From: Saprospiraceae bacterium
Lineage (GTDB): Bacteria; Bacteroidota; Bacteroidia; Chitinophagales; Saprospiraceae
NCBI GenBank assembly: GCA_019638385.1
Contig: JAHBTW010000002.1
Coordinates: forward strand, 186,001 to 250,000
DNA: 64,000 nt
Reading direction: 5' to 3'
Made by a program: the position numbers and the translations under genes. The notes under the pieces were generated by a model. It was not told the origin of the DNA and ran no database searches. It worked only from the letters and a program-made list of their open reading frames with translations. Positions 54,492-63,660 of this stretch are shown here, in pieces; the stretch's first letter is position 1; each line of letters opens with the position of its first letter.

Positions 54492-56357
54492 CTACCGGCC
54501 CAAATGCACCAACAACACCGATACATCTGCCGGGGTAACCCCGCTGATACGGCCGGCCTGCCCGATGGTGCGCGGTTTGATGCGCGTCAGTTTTTCGCGG
54601 GCCTCTTTACTCAGGGAAACCAACTGGTGGTAATCAAAATCATCGCGCAAACGCAGCTCTTCTAAGCGGTTCATGCGATCCACCATTTCCTGCTCCTTTT
54701 CAATATAGCCTTCGTATTTCATGCTGATCTCGGCCAATTCGATGCTTTCCGTATCGAATGCAGCGAGGAAACTGTCTAAAGCGGGCAGGGCGCTGCGCAG
54801 GCCGTTCAGTCCTACATTGGGGCGCAGCAGGACGGGGTGCAGTTTCACTTTTTGCCGAATGGGCGCGCTGTCCAAACCTTCCAGAAAACCGTTCAGGTCA
54901 TCGGGCGCTACGCTGGTTTCGCGTACAAAGCGCTCTATTTGCGCGGCAGCGGCTTCTTTGTGACGCACGCGCTCCATCCGTGCTTCCATGCCCCTCATAC
55001 CGAGGGCATGCGCCAGGGGCGTGAGGCGCAGGTCGGCATTGTCTTGCCGCAGCAGGATGCGATATTCTGCGCGGGAAGTGAACATGCGGTACGGCTCCTT
55101 TGTGCCTTTGTTGATGAGATCGTCAATGAGCACTCCGATGTACGCCTCCGATCTTTTGAGTATTAACGGCTCGGCCTCCTGCAGGTTGAGGTGCGCGTTA
55201 ATACCGGCCATCATCCCCTGACAGGCGGCTTCCTCGTAGCCGGTGGTGCCGTTGATCTGCCCGGCAAAAAAGAGGTTTTTCACCAAATGCGTTTCCAGCG
55301 TGAGCCGGAGCTGCGTGGGCGGAAAATAGTCGTATTCAATGGCATATCCAGGCCTGAACATGCGCGCGTTTTCAAAACCCGGTATGAGGCGCAGCGCCTT
55401 GTATTGCACATCTTCCGGCAAGGAAGAAGAAAATCCGTTGACGTAAATTTCGCAGGTATCCCCGCCTTCCGGTTCCACAAACAACTGGTGGCGATCCTTG
55501 TCGGCAAAGCGGTCTATCTTGTCCTCAATGGACGGACAGTAGCGCGGCCCCAGACCCTGAATGCGGCCCGTGAACATAGGCGACTGCTCAAACCCCGTGC
55601 GCAGCACTTCATGCACCTTTTCATTGGTGTAGGTGATGTGGCAAGGCATTTGCTGTTCCAACTTCGGGGTTTCCGTATAGGAAAACCGCCCCGGAATTTC
55701 GTCGCCGGGCTGCACTTCCATGCGGCTGTAGTCCAAGCTGCGACCGTCCAATCGGGGCGGGGTACCCGTTTTCATACGGCCCGCTTCAAAACCGAGTTCG
55801 ACGAGTTGTTCGGTGATGCCGCGCGCGGCGCTCTCCCCTGCCCTTCCGCCGCCGAACTGCTTTTCGCCGATGTGTATGATGCCGTTGAGAAAAGTGCCGT
55901 TGGTAAGCACCACGGCCCGACCGGGAATTTCGAGGCCCATGCCGGTGCGCACACCGCATACCCGTCCGTCTTTCACCAACAGGCCGCTGACCATCTCCTG
56001 CCAAAAATCAATGTTGGGGTGCGCTTCGAGCATTTGACGCCACTTGCGCGCGAATTGCATGCGGTCGCTCTGCGCGCGCGGACTCCACATGGCGGGGCCT
56101 TTAGATTGATTGAGCATCCGAAACTGCACCATCGTATGGTCGGTCACAATGCCCGAATAGCCGCCCAGCGCATCTATTTCGCGGACGATCTGCCCTTTGG
56201 CCACGCCGCCCATAGCAGGGTTGCACGACATCTGGGCGATGGTCTGCATGTTCATGGTGGCCAACAGCACTTTCGAGCCGAGGTTGGCCGCCGCTACCGC
56301 CGCCTCGCAGCCCGCATGGCCCGCGCCCACCACTATGACATCGTACGTTGGAAACAT
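54492..56357 (-). CDS. mnmG: tRNA uridine-5-carboxymethylaminomethyl modification enzyme MnmG
   Basis: A 621-residue FAD protein that works with MnmE to modify U34 of certain tRNAs. The dinucleotide motif VVGAGHAGCEAAVAAANLG opens the protein, followed by MSCNPAMGGVAKGQIVREID, GTFLNGIIHIGEKQFGGGRA and the C-terminal tRNA-binding helices ending GVTPADVSVLLVHLGR. The stop TAG lies inside the CTACCGGCC word of the palindromic repeat. TACCTTTG is 21 bases upstream. Confidence 0.98.
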   Translation of the reverse strand: MFPTYDVIVVGAGHAGCEAAVAAANLGSKVLLATMNMQTIAQMSCNPAMGGVAKGQIVREIDALGGYSGIVTDHTMVQFRMLNQSKGPAMWSPRAQSDRMQFARKWRQMLEAHPNIDFWQEMVSGLLVKDGRVCGVRTGMGLEIPGRAVVLTNGTFLNGIIHIGEKQFGGGRAGESAARGITEQLVELGFEAGRMKTGTPPRLDGRSLDYSRMEVQPGDEIPGRFSYTETPKLEQQMPCHITYTNEKVHEVLRTGFEQSPMFTGRIQGLGPRYCPSIEDKIDRFADKDRHQLFVEPEGGDTCEIYVNGFSSSLPEDVQYKALRLIPGFENARMFRPGYAIEYDYFPPTQLRLTLETHLVKNLFFAGQINGTTGYEEAACQGMMAGINAHLNLQEAEPLILKRSEAYIGVLIDDLINKGTKEPYRMFTSRAEYRILLRQDNADLRLTPLAHALGMRGMEARMERVRHKEAAAAQIERFVRETSVAPDDLNGFLEGLDSAPIRQKVKLHPVLLRPNVGLNGLRSALPALDSFLAAFDTESIELAEISMKYEGYIEKEQEMVDRMNRLEELRLRDDFDYHQLVSLSKEAREKLTRIKPRTIGQAGRISGVTPADVSVLLVHLGR

Positions 56358-56377
56358 GTTGATTTTTTAAAGTCCGG

Positions 56378-56385
56378 CAAAGGTA
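56378..56385 (-). promoter_or_regulatory. -7 element (TACCTTTG) for mnmG
   Basis: Exact TAnnTTTG on the minus strand; transcript start near 56371 leaves about 14 bases of leader. No clear -33 box. Confidence 0.45.
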
Positions 56386-56433
56386 ACAACAAGTAGGGGA
56401 TGGGAAGTTCACTCACCTTACTTTTCAACAACA

Positions 56434-56455
56434 GGCAGCGCTACCCTGCGCTGCC
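56434..56455 (+). promoter_or_regulatory. 8-bp hairpin upstream of the barrel gene
   Basis: GGCAGCGC (56434-56441) and GCGCTGCC (56448-56455) pair around TACCCT. It lies 43 bases before the ATG at 56499 in the divergent gap with mnmG and may sit in the 5' UTR. Function unknown. Confidence 0.35.
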
Positions 56456-56498
56456 GTATCTATAGGACTATTGTTCATCAATTCCAAAACTCGTTACC

Positions 56499-57212
56499 AT
56501 GAAAAAAACACTGTTGCTCCCTTTTCTGCTGTGTTCGCTCGTCGCAAGCGGTCAAATCTGGTTGGACCTCGGCGCAAAAGGCGGTTACGGCCTCGGTTTT
56601 TTACTCAATCAAAACCTGCTTGACGACCGCCCTCACGAATTCAAACTCGGCAACGTGCTCTCCTACGGCGGCAAAGTCGGCCTGAATTTCGGCGACAACC
56701 ACGGCATCGCGCTCGACGTGTTGTTCTCCAACCTCACGCAAGGCTATGATTACAATACCTCCCTAGTGGACATTCGCAACAACGAAATTGCCCGCGAAAA
56801 CTTAGACCTCTTTGTGATGTACCGCCTGCAATCCGACGGGGTCTATTTTGAAGTCGGCCCCAAATTCTCCACCCTGCGTAGCACCACCCACATCTTCGGC
56901 CCGGTGGACATTGCCGGCGAAGACAACTACTCCGAAAAAAACACCGGCGCCGCTTTGGGCTGGGGCGGTTATTTGTTGGGCAATGAATTCTTTTCTCTCA
57001 TGTTCGGCATGAGAGTGGACTATATGTTCACCGACTTGGTGAGCGAAAAAGGACAGGCCGCCGGCTTCCCCGCGCCATACAAGCTCGACTTTGAAAGTTA
57101 CAAACCCACCAACGCCGTTACGGGCCAAATCATGCTGGAGCTCAACTTCGGTCTCGGTGGCTACGCCAAGACGCGCTGCGGCAGGCGTGCTTTTGTGTTT
57201 GGAAGACGGTAG
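56499..57212 (+). CDS. Predicted outer membrane beta-barrel protein
   Basis: A 237-residue exported protein (signal peptide MKKTLLLPFLLCSLVASGQ). Alternating strands such as YGGKVGLNFGDNHGIALDVL, LDLFVMYRLQSDGVYFEVGP and FFSLMFGMRVDYMFTDLVS, with glycine and aromatic girdles, suggest an OmpA-like porin barrel of 8 to 10 strands. The tail after the last strand is basic (KTRCGRRAFVFGRR), which is odd for a barrel and may reflect a recent change at the 3' end. Function unknown. Confidence 0.65.
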   Translation: MKKTLLLPFLLCSLVASGQIWLDLGAKGGYGLGFLLNQNLLDDRPHEFKLGNVLSYGGKVGLNFGDNHGIALDVLFSNLTQGYDYNTSLVDIRNNEIARENLDLFVMYRLQSDGVYFEVGPKFSTLRSTTHIFGPVDIAGEDNYSEKNTGAALGWGGYLLGNEFFSLMFGMRVDYMFTDLVSEKGQAAGFPAPYKLDFESYKPTNAVTGQIMLELNFGLGGYAKTRCGRRAFVFGRR

Positions 57213-57224
57213 GAGGGTTGGCGC

Positions 57225-57310
57225 TCATATTTTTCCAGCCGCTAAAAGTTTATCCAACTGCTCGCGGAAGCTTTATTCTCGGCGATGCGTTTTAAGGCTA
57301 ATTCCGACAT
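57225..57310 (-). pseudogene. Remnant of a leucine-rich-repeat gene
   Basis: On the minus strand an ATG at 57310 opens MSELALKRIAENKAS, the typical N-terminus of a class of bacterial LRR proteins as I recall it, but the frame stops after 22 codons. In the next frame the same DNA reads FREQLDKLLAAGKI followed by TGA at 57225, which looks like a natural C-terminus. The simplest reading is a gene whose centre was deleted, joining start and end out of frame. The upstream TACCTTG is one base short of a -7 element. Confidence 0.5.
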
Positions 57311-57415
57311 GGTGTTCGTTTTGTGTGGGCAAGGTAAGGAATTGGCGCGGTGGAAGATTTAACAAATTTCCAAAATTTGTCAAATCTCAGCCGGGCTTTT
57401 CATTGGCGGCAGAAG

Positions 57416-58105
57416 TCAATCCTGAAAAAAGCGAATCAGATGCAATGCCAACACCTGCGGGTCGCACTGATCGAGCAGGTGGGGCTGATGGTCTATGTTC
57501 AGGAAATGTGCATGGGGCATTTTTGCAACGGCGTCCAGGCATTCCTGTTCCGACACCATATTATCCAAAGCGCCGCGCGCAATGCACACATTCGCTTCGA
57601 TGCGGGAAAATGCCGCCGCATCCAAAGGCGGTTGATCGCCGAGCGATTGCAGTAGCCGGGCGGTGCGGGACACCGTGTTTTCCCAATGCGCTGCACCGTG
57701 CTTTTGGGCCAGCGCTGCTGCGAAATGCGGTACTTTTTCCGCTATTTTCTGCGGGTTAAGTCTTGACGCTTCGCGACTGCCGGTTTCCGGCGTCCAGTCC
57801 AATTTGGTACCCAATGTAAAAACCCGGCCCACCCGGTCGGGGTAGCGCGCAGCAAAGAGGAGGGCCGCATAGCCGCCCATACTGTATCCGAAGAGGTCCG
57901 GCTTTTCAGGTCCGACTGCCTGTTCGGCGATGAACCCCGCAAAGGCTTCCATGCTGAAATCGCCGGAATAGGCGGCTGCGGGGCCGTGTCCGGGAAAATC
58001 GAGCGCTACGTTATGCAGCCGGTCGTGCATTATCGCCTGGAGCGGGGCGAAATCGGCAGCGCTGCCGAGCGCGCCGTGGAGGAGAAGAAGTGTTTTGGAT
58101 GGCAT
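57416..58105 (-). CDS. Alpha/beta hydrolase (MenH-like superfamily)
   Basis: A 229-residue hydrolase. The start at 58105 (MPSKTLLLLHGALGS) is chosen; the upstream in-frame extension runs through repeat B and is not protein-like. The oxyanion region LLHGALGSAADF, ALDFPGHGPAAA, nucleophile Ser75 in FGYSMGGYAAL, a probable acid in ARGALDNMV and a C-terminal histidine in NIDHQPHLLD form the usual triad. Size and motifs resemble MenH-type enzymes, but no menaquinone gene is adjacent, so the substrate is open. Confidence 0.85.
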   Translation of the reverse strand: MPSKTLLLLHGALGSAADFAPLQAIMHDRLHNVALDFPGHGPAAAYSGDFSMEAFAGFIAEQAVGPEKPDLFGYSMGGYAALLFAARYPDRVGRVFTLGTKLDWTPETGSREASRLNPQKIAEKVPHFAAALAQKHGAAHWENTVSRTARLLQSLGDQPPLDAAAFSRIEANVCIARGALDNMVSEQECLDAVAKMPHAHFLNIDHQPHLLDQCDPQVLALHLIRFFQD

Positions 58106-58121
58106 TTTCTGTGGTGTTTGT

Positions 58122-58255
58122 TGGCATAGAGCAGAGAGCAGAGGGCAAATTGGCAAGGGGCAAATTGGCAAACGAGCGAAGAGAAGCCCCCATGAACGCA
58201 GCGAAATATAGAAGGCACGCTCCTGCGGAGCTTCGGCGGATGAAACAACAAACGA
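58122..58255. repeat. Intergenic repeat family B (GGCATAGAGCAGAGAGCA type), copy 2
   Basis: Contains GGCATAGAGCAGAGAGCAGA, ATGAACGCAGCGAAAT, GCTTCGGCGGA and twice GGCAAATTGGCAA. Shared with 42951-43068 and partly with 48520-48670. It lies between purQ and the alpha/beta hydrolase gene. Confidence 0.5.
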
Positions 58256-58262
58256 CAAAGCG

Positions 58263-58985
58263 CTATCCCGCAACGGCGCCTGCTTCCTGCCCGACAAAGG
58301 CAAGCAAAGACTCAAACAGGGCGCGGCCGTCGGTATTGCCGAGGGCGGGTTCGGCGGCGCGTTCGGGGTGGGGCATCATGCCGAACACATTGCGGCGGCT
58401 GTTGCAGATACCGGCGATGTGAAGGGCCGTACCGTTGGGGTTGGCATCGTCGCTGAGTTCGCCTTCGGGCGTACAGTATTTAAACAGAATTTGATCGCCG
58501 GCGATGAGTTGTTGCAAGGTAGCCTCATCGGCGTGGTAGCGGCCCTCGGCGTGTGCGATGGGGATTTTGAGCACCTGTCCCGGTTCTAAGGAAGTGGTAA
58601 TGGGTGAGTGAGTACTTTCCGTTCTCAACCAGGTATTTTTACAAATAAACTTCTGGTTACTGTTGCGCAACAGCACACCGGGGAGCAGCCCGGCTTCGCA
58701 CAAGATTTGGAAGCCGTTGCAGATGCCCCAAACATAGCCGCCGGCCTGCGCAAATTCCATCACTGCCGGCATGATGTGCGAAAAGCGGGCAATGGCGCCT
58801 GCACGCAGGTAGTCGCCGTAAGAAAAACCGCCCGGCAGTACGATGCAATCGCCTTCGCCCAAGTCGCCTAGGCTGGTTTCCTTATGCCATATCTTTACCA
58901 CCTCCTGCCCCATCACCTCTCCGAGTACGTGTACGATGTCGTCGTCACAATTGGAGCCGGGAAAAACTACTACGCCGAATTTCAT
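58263..58985 (-). CDS. purQ: Phosphoribosylformylglycinamidine synthase subunit PurQ
   Basis: A 240-residue class I glutaminase that supplies ammonia to PurL in step four of purine synthesis. The start [20 protein letters not shown], the nucleophile Cys89 in [10 protein letters not shown] and the His/Glu pair in MMPHPERA are clear. In this multi-subunit type a separate PurL and PurS are expected elsewhere; none is in the window. An exact TATATTTG -7 element starts 21 bases before the ATG. Confidence 0.97.
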   Translation of the reverse strand: MKFGVVVFPGSNCDDDIVHVLGEVMGQEVVKIWHKETSLGDLGEGDCIVLPGGFSYGDYLRAGAIARFSHIMPAVMEFAQAGGYVWGICNGFQILCEAGLLPGVLLRNSNQKFICKNTWLRTESTHSPITTSLEPGQVLKIPIAHAEGRYHADEATLQQLIAGDQILFKYCTPEGELSDDANPNGTALHIAGICNSRRNVFGMMPHPERAAEPALGNTDGRALFESLLAFVGQEAGAVAG

Positions 58986-59005
58986 GGAATGAAGATTTTG
59001 AGCGG

Positions 59006-59013
59006 CAAATATA
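59006..59013 (-). promoter_or_regulatory. -7 element (TATATTTG) for purQ
   Basis: Exact TAnnTTTG on the minus strand; a transcript start near 59000 would leave about 15 bases of leader. No clear -33 box. Confidence 0.45.
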
Positions 59014-59042
59014 GGCTTATTCTCCGGGAGGAAAACCCCGTG

Positions 59043-60305
59043 TCAGATCAATTCCCGCAGGATGAACTCAATTTTCATGCGCTCGCCCTGCCGTTCGATG
59101 ACCAATTTTATTTTTTTGCCGCTCTTTCCGTAGAACTTGTTGGTGAGCGCTTCCAGCGAATGCAGGCTTGCCGGCCAGCCGTTGACAGAGCGGACCTGAT
59201 CGTTGACTTGCACGCCCGCCTCTTCGGCAGGACTGCCGGCAATGATGTCATATACCGTAAAAGTATCTAAGCGCTTGCCCGATGCCGCGAGTAGCAGGCC
59301 GCTTTTTTCACTGGGAAATTTTCGATTCACATTCCCCACAGGGGCCAGATAAATGGCGCTGCCCGGATAGTCGAAAATGAGGTGAAAGCGATTGAGTATC
59401 TGATTGCCGATGATGCCGTTGCGATTTTGAGTGATGGAGGTATCTCTCGTGAGGGGCAGGTCCTGGAAATTGGTAATCACCCCCTCCATCGGAAACCCTG
59501 CAAAATTGATGCGCCCTATCCGCCCGACAAACCCTTCTATGTTACCGCCAAGCCCCATCCCGAGCCGACTGCGCACCACAGTAGGCGGCAAATGGAGGTT
59601 GGGATGCGTATTGGTATAAACCAAAAGGGCCAGTCCGGCGCCGGTATCTATCAGATATTTGCAGAGGATGTCGTCTTCGCCGCTCACTTGGGTCGGAACA
59701 AAAAGGTAGGGCTTATTGCGCACCAATTCCATCGGCACTTTGATAAACCGGCCTCCGGGCGGCTTGAAAGTAGCCGGATCAAAAAGGGAGATCAACCTTT
59801 GTTTGTAATTGATGCGCACCACAAAACGACGAAACAAATCGGCGCCGATAATGCCGTTCACGTTCACGCCGGCATATTCCTGAAACTGCACATAGTCTTC
59901 TTCTAATACTAATATGGTGCGATTGGGCGCAATCAATCCGTTGAGATTCATTCTTATGCCGGTAGCTAAGAAGGCGTAGCGGTCCTCGATCATATCAGAG
60001 CCCATGATGGGAATGCGGCGACTGTAGTTTACCTGTAAGAGGTCAGTGATTTCCCGTTGGGTGAGGATGGTGTGCTCTGCGCCGGTATCGAATATGAACC
60101 TAAGGGGAAAAATGTCATTGAAGATCACCTGTACGATGATGAAGTTATTTTCGTACTCAAAAGGGATGTCAATGCGATCAAAGTTTCTGCGGTAGATCAG
60201 ATCCGGACCTTGCGCAGGGGATACTGAAATACATAAAAACCATAGCCAGAGTATAAAAATGCATCGAAGCAGCATACACACTAATTGAGCGTTAATATAA
60301 CGCAT
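59043..60305 (-). CDS. Exported aspartyl protease (two retropepsin-like halves) with PDZ domain
   Basis: A protein of about 420 residues with a signal peptide or N-terminal anchor (CIFILWLWFLCISVSPAQ). The ATG at 60305 is used; one at 60275 gives a shorter signal peptide and is equally possible. Two aspartyl motifs are present, FIFDTGAEHT (Asp73) and YLIDTGAGLA (Asp220), each followed by a hydrophobic-hydrophobic-Gly segment (GIIGADLF, GIIGNQIL), so one chain could form an active site that usually needs two. A PDZ domain closes the protein (YDIIAGSPAEEAGVQVNDQV, SVNGWPASLHSLEAL). It is likely a periplasmic protease; substrate unknown. Confidence 0.85.
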   Translation of the reverse strand: MRYINAQLVCMLLRCIFILWLWFLCISVSPAQGPDLIYRRNFDRIDIPFEYENNFIIVQVIFNDIFPLRFIFDTGAEHTILTQREITDLLQVNYSRRIPIMGSDMIEDRYAFLATGIRMNLNGLIAPNRTILVLEEDYVQFQEYAGVNVNGIIGADLFRRFVVRINYKQRLISLFDPATFKPPGGRFIKVPMELVRNKPYLFVPTQVSGEDDILCKYLIDTGAGLALLVYTNTHPNLHLPPTVVRSRLGMGLGGNIEGFVGRIGRINFAGFPMEGVITNFQDLPLTRDTSITQNRNGIIGNQILNRFHLIFDYPGSAIYLAPVGNVNRKFPSEKSGLLLAASGKRLDTFTVYDIIAGSPAEEAGVQVNDQVRSVNGWPASLHSLEALTNKFYGKSGKKIKLVIERQGERMKIEFILRELI

Positions 60306-60555
60306 GAAAACGAATAATGACAATTCACAATAAAATTTCGTGCAACAACTATTAAAAAAAAATTTTCGGCGTGATATGTTGGTTTTTAGGAACTAATTAC
60401 AGACTTTTGCCAAGTCTTAGTGTCTCAATTACAAAAAGCGACTTTCTGCCTCCAAAGCCATTGAAAATCAATTTTATGTAATTTCTTTGTAAAATATCCC
60501 ACTGAACAGGAAGAGTAATCAGGTTTAAATTTTTTAACCAAAACCAGCCTAATGT

Positions 60556-63500
60556 ATGAAACTTAGATTCAACTACTTTTCTCAAGGGTTGCTTCTGGTC
60601 GCGGGGTTGTTGTTGAGCAACTGGGCTTTTGCCCAGCGGACCATCAGCGGCACTGTAACGGATGCAGCCTCCAAAGAGCCGCTCATCGGCGCCAACGTTT
60701 TGGTGGTGGGAACCAGTTCGGGTACCATCACTGATATTGACGGCACTTACTCCATTTCGGTGCCCGCAGGGGCTACGGAATTGGAGTTCTCCTACACCGG
60801 GTACAACTCCCAGAAGGTGACCATCGGTACGTCCAATTCAGTGGACGTGTCCTTGTCGGCCGGCCGCTTGCTCGACGAAGTCGTCGTGGTGGGCTACGGC
60901 ACGCAGAAATCGAAGGAGGTAACTTCTTCCGTAACCAGTGTCAAAGCCGAGGATTTCAACCGGGGCAACGTCAACGATCCCGCGCAGTTGATCCAGGGCA
61001 AAGTGGCGGGCTTGTCCATCGCGCGGCCCGGCGCCGACCCCAACGGCGGCTTCACGGTGCGTCTGCGCGGTTTGTCCACGCTGGGCGCCAACACCCAACC
61101 GCTCATTATCATTGACGGTCTTATCGGCGGTTCTTTGAACCTCGTGGACCCCAACGACATTGAAACCATTGACGTGTTGAAGGACGGTTCTGCTGCAGCC
61201 ATCTACGGTACCCGCGCTTCCTCCGGCGTGATCATCATCACCACCAAAAAAGGTCGCAGGGGTTTCAGCAATGTGGAGTACAACGGCTATATGGCTGCTG
61301 AATCCATTGCCCGGCAGGTGCAAACGGCTTCCGCTTCTGAGTTTGTGCGCCTCCGTGGCCAAAACGTGAATCGCGGCAGCGAGACCGACTGGATGGATCA
61401 GGTTACGCAAACCGGCATTTCGCAGGTACACAACCTTGCATTGTCGGGCGGCTTGGGCAACGGTAGTACCTATCGTGCCTCGGTCAACTTCCGCGATGTA
61501 AACGGTATCGGTATCGGCTCCGGGTTCAATCAGTTCAACGGCCGCCTCAACCTGAGCCAAAAAGCGCTCAATGATCGCCTGACCATTGATTTCAACCTCG
61601 GCGCTACGGAACGCGAAGCCGATTATGCCTTTGTAGAGGCTTTCCGTTACGCTACTTTGTACAACCCGACTGCACCGGTGCGTTTTGCAGACAACTCCAC
61701 CAACCCGCTTGCCAACAAATACGGCGGCTACTATCAGGAGGAGAACTTTGACTATTTCAACCCCTTAGCCATTCTGGAGCAGGGTTCGAATGTCGGTTCC
61801 ATCAAGGGTTTGGTGCTCGGCGGCCGGGCTGATTACAAACTCGCAGAGGGTCTTACCATCAGCTCTTCCTACACCATACAGCGCGAAAACAGGCTTTTCG
61901 GCCAGTACTACGACAGCAACGCCTACTTCCGCGGGTTCAACCGCCAGGGTTTGGCTACCCGCAGTACGCAGGATGATTTGTCGCGTTTGTTTGAGTTGCA
62001 CGGTACTTACCAAAAGCAACTCGGAACCGCCAACCTGAATATTTTGGGCGGCTACTCTTTTCAGGAGAACACCTTCCAGGGATTCAATGCAGAAAACGGC
62101 AATTTCATCTCCAACGATCTTGGGTTCAACAACCTGAACTTTGGTCTTGACCTGCCCAACGCCCGCGCCAACATGGGCAGCTACAAGAGTCTGCAAAGAG
62201 TGATTGCGTTCTTCGGTCGCGTCAACCTCAATGTGGATGACACTTATTTCCTGAGTGCTTCGGTGCGTCAGGAAGGCTCTACGCTCTTCGGCGAAGGCAA
62301 CAAGTGGGGTCTTTTCCCCGCTGTGAGCGCCGGTGTGACCTTGAGCAACCTGATTGACATCAAAGGTGTGGACAACATGAAGCTCCGTGCCGGCTATGGC
62401 GAAACGGGTAGCTTGCCTCCTTCCGGCGGCTTGTCGCAGTTGTTGTTCAGCCGTCAGGGATCGTTCTTCTTCAACGGCGCTTTCGTACCGGCCATCGGCC
62501 CGGGTCGCAACGCCAATCCGGACTTGCGCTGGGAAACCAAAGGCGAATTCAACGTCGGTTTAGACCTCTCTATGTTGGACTATAAGCTCACGGCCAGCAT
62601 TGACTACTATCAGCGCCGCACCCGTGACCTCATCTTTCAGGTGAACGTACCCGTGCCGCCGAACCTCGCTGCTCGCACCTGGGCTAACTTAGAGGACGCT
62701 GCGTTGACCAATAACGGCCTGGAAATTGCCTTGGGCTATACCTTAGACAAGGGCAAATTCCGCTGGAACCCGAACTTGGTGTTCGCAACCTTCAACACCG
62801 TACTTGATACCGTCAGCGCACCGGATGCCAAGTTCAAGTTTTTCCAGAGCGGCGGTCAGTTGTTTGACTTCAGCACTTCTCCCGGCGCTCCCGGCCTGAA
62901 CAACACTCCGACTATGGTGGTACAGGCAGGCCAGCCTTTGGGCCAGTTCTGGGGACCAACCTTCATTGGTGTGAAAGAAGGTAGGTTTGAGTTTGAAGAC
63001 AGAAACGGCGACGGTATGATTACTGATGCCGATTTCGGTGTTATCGGCAACGGTTTGCCCAAATTCTCCCTCGGCCTTAACAATACCTTCCAGGTTGGAA
63101 ACTTCGACATCAACGTGTTCATTCGTGGCGACTTCGGCCATGAACTTGCCAACATGTACCGCGTGTTCTACGAACCGCTGGGCACCGGCTCCCGCGACAT
63201 CGAGAACATCGTGCAAACCAAATATTTTGACGAAACGCTGCGCGATGCGCCCCGTTTCTCCAGTCACTACATCGAAAAGGCCGATTACTTAGTGCTCGAC
63301 AACGCCACTTTGGGTTATTCTTTCAACCTGCCCAAAGGCAAAGCCTTCTCGAAACTGCGCGTGTACCTCGCCGGTCAGAACCTGTTCTACATCACGAGCT
63401 ACACGGGAGTGGATCCCTCGCCCCGCTATGCGGATGCAGGCGACCCGGACAACGGCGGCTTCCAAAACCTGAACGGCAACCCGCTGTTCCCCGGTTTGGA

Positions 63501-63561
63501 TCGTCGTAATACTTATTTCCGTGCACGCACCGTGACAATTGGTGCGAACGTGACATTTTAA
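60556..63561 (+). CDS. SusC/RagA-family TonB-linked outer membrane transporter
   Basis: A 1001-residue importer. The signal peptide ends near NWAFAQ/RTI; a carboxypeptidase regulatory-like domain (ISGTVTDAASKEPLIGANVL) precedes the SusC signature LLDEVVVVGYGTQKSKEVTS, the plug (PLIIIDGLIGGSLNLVDPND, SAAAIYGTRASSGVIIITTK) and the large barrel ending FRARTVTIGANVTF. With the following SusD it forms a lidded complex that imports oligosaccharides or peptides. A near-consensus TTTCTTTG lies at 60482-60489. A hairpin separates it from susD. Substrate unknown; no glycoside hydrolase is visible before the window ends. Confidence 0.97.
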   Translation: MKLRFNYFSQGLLLVAGLLLSNWAFAQRTISGTVTDAASKEPLIGANVLVVGTSSGTITDIDGTYSISVPAGATELEFSYTGYNSQKVTIGTSNSVDVSLSAGRLLDEVVVVGYGTQKSKEVTSSVTSVKAEDFNRGNVNDPAQLIQGKVAGLSIARPGADPNGGFTVRLRGLSTLGANTQPLIIIDGLIGGSLNLVDPNDIETIDVLKDGSAAAIYGTRASSGVIIITTKKGRRGFSNVEYNGYMAAESIARQVQTASASEFVRLRGQNVNRGSETDWMDQVTQTGISQVHNLALSGGLGNGSTYRASVNFRDVNGIGIGSGFNQFNGRLNLSQKALNDRLTIDFNLGATEREADYAFVEAFRYATLYNPTAPVRFADNSTNPLANKYGGYYQEENFDYFNPLAILEQGSNVGSIKGLVLGGRADYKLAEGLTISSSYTIQRENRLFGQYYDSNAYFRGFNRQGLATRSTQDDLSRLFELHGTYQKQLGTANLNILGGYSFQENTFQGFNAENGNFISNDLGFNNLNFGLDLPNARANMGSYKSLQRVIAFFGRVNLNVDDTYFLSASVRQEGSTLFGEGNKWGLFPAVSAGVTLSNLIDIKGVDNMKLRAGYGETGSLPPSGGLSQLLFSRQGSFFFNGAFVPAIGPGRNANPDLRWETKGEFNVGLDLSMLDYKLTASIDYYQRRTRDLIFQVNVPVPPNLAARTWANLEDAALTNNGLEIALGYTLDKGKFRWNPNLVFATFNTVLDTVSAPDAKFKFFQSGGQLFDFSTSPGAPGLNNTPTMVVQAGQPLGQFWGPTFIGVKEGRFEFEDRNGDGMITDADFGVIGNGLPKFSLGLNNTFQVGNFDINVFIRGDFGHELANMYRVFYEPLGTGSRDIENIVQTKYFDETLRDAPRFSSHYIEKADYLVLDNATLGYSFNLPKGKAFSKLRVYLAGQNLFYITSYTGVDPSPRYADAGDPDNGGFQNLNGNPLFPGLDRRNTYFRARTVTIGANVTF

Positions 63562-63569
63562 TGTGAACC

Positions 63570-63611
63570 TTCCACCGGGAATCCCGTTTTAAAAGCGCGT
63601 TCCCGGTGGAA
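63570..63611 (+). terminator. 12-bp hairpin between susC and susD genes
   Basis: TTCCACCGGGAA (63570-63581) and TTCCCGGTGGAA (63600-63611) are perfect complements with an 18-base loop. There is no T-tract. It may attenuate transcription so that less SusD than SusC is made, or protect the susC message. Confidence 0.55.
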
Positions 63612-63660
63612 ACAGCTTATAATTTGGTTTTTACAATCATTTCAAAAAATCAATGTTCTT

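Noticed and set aside
58106..58315. N-terminal extension of the alpha/beta hydrolase
   Set aside because: The added 70 codons translate repeat B and overlap the end of purQ; the hydrolase fold starts at 58105.
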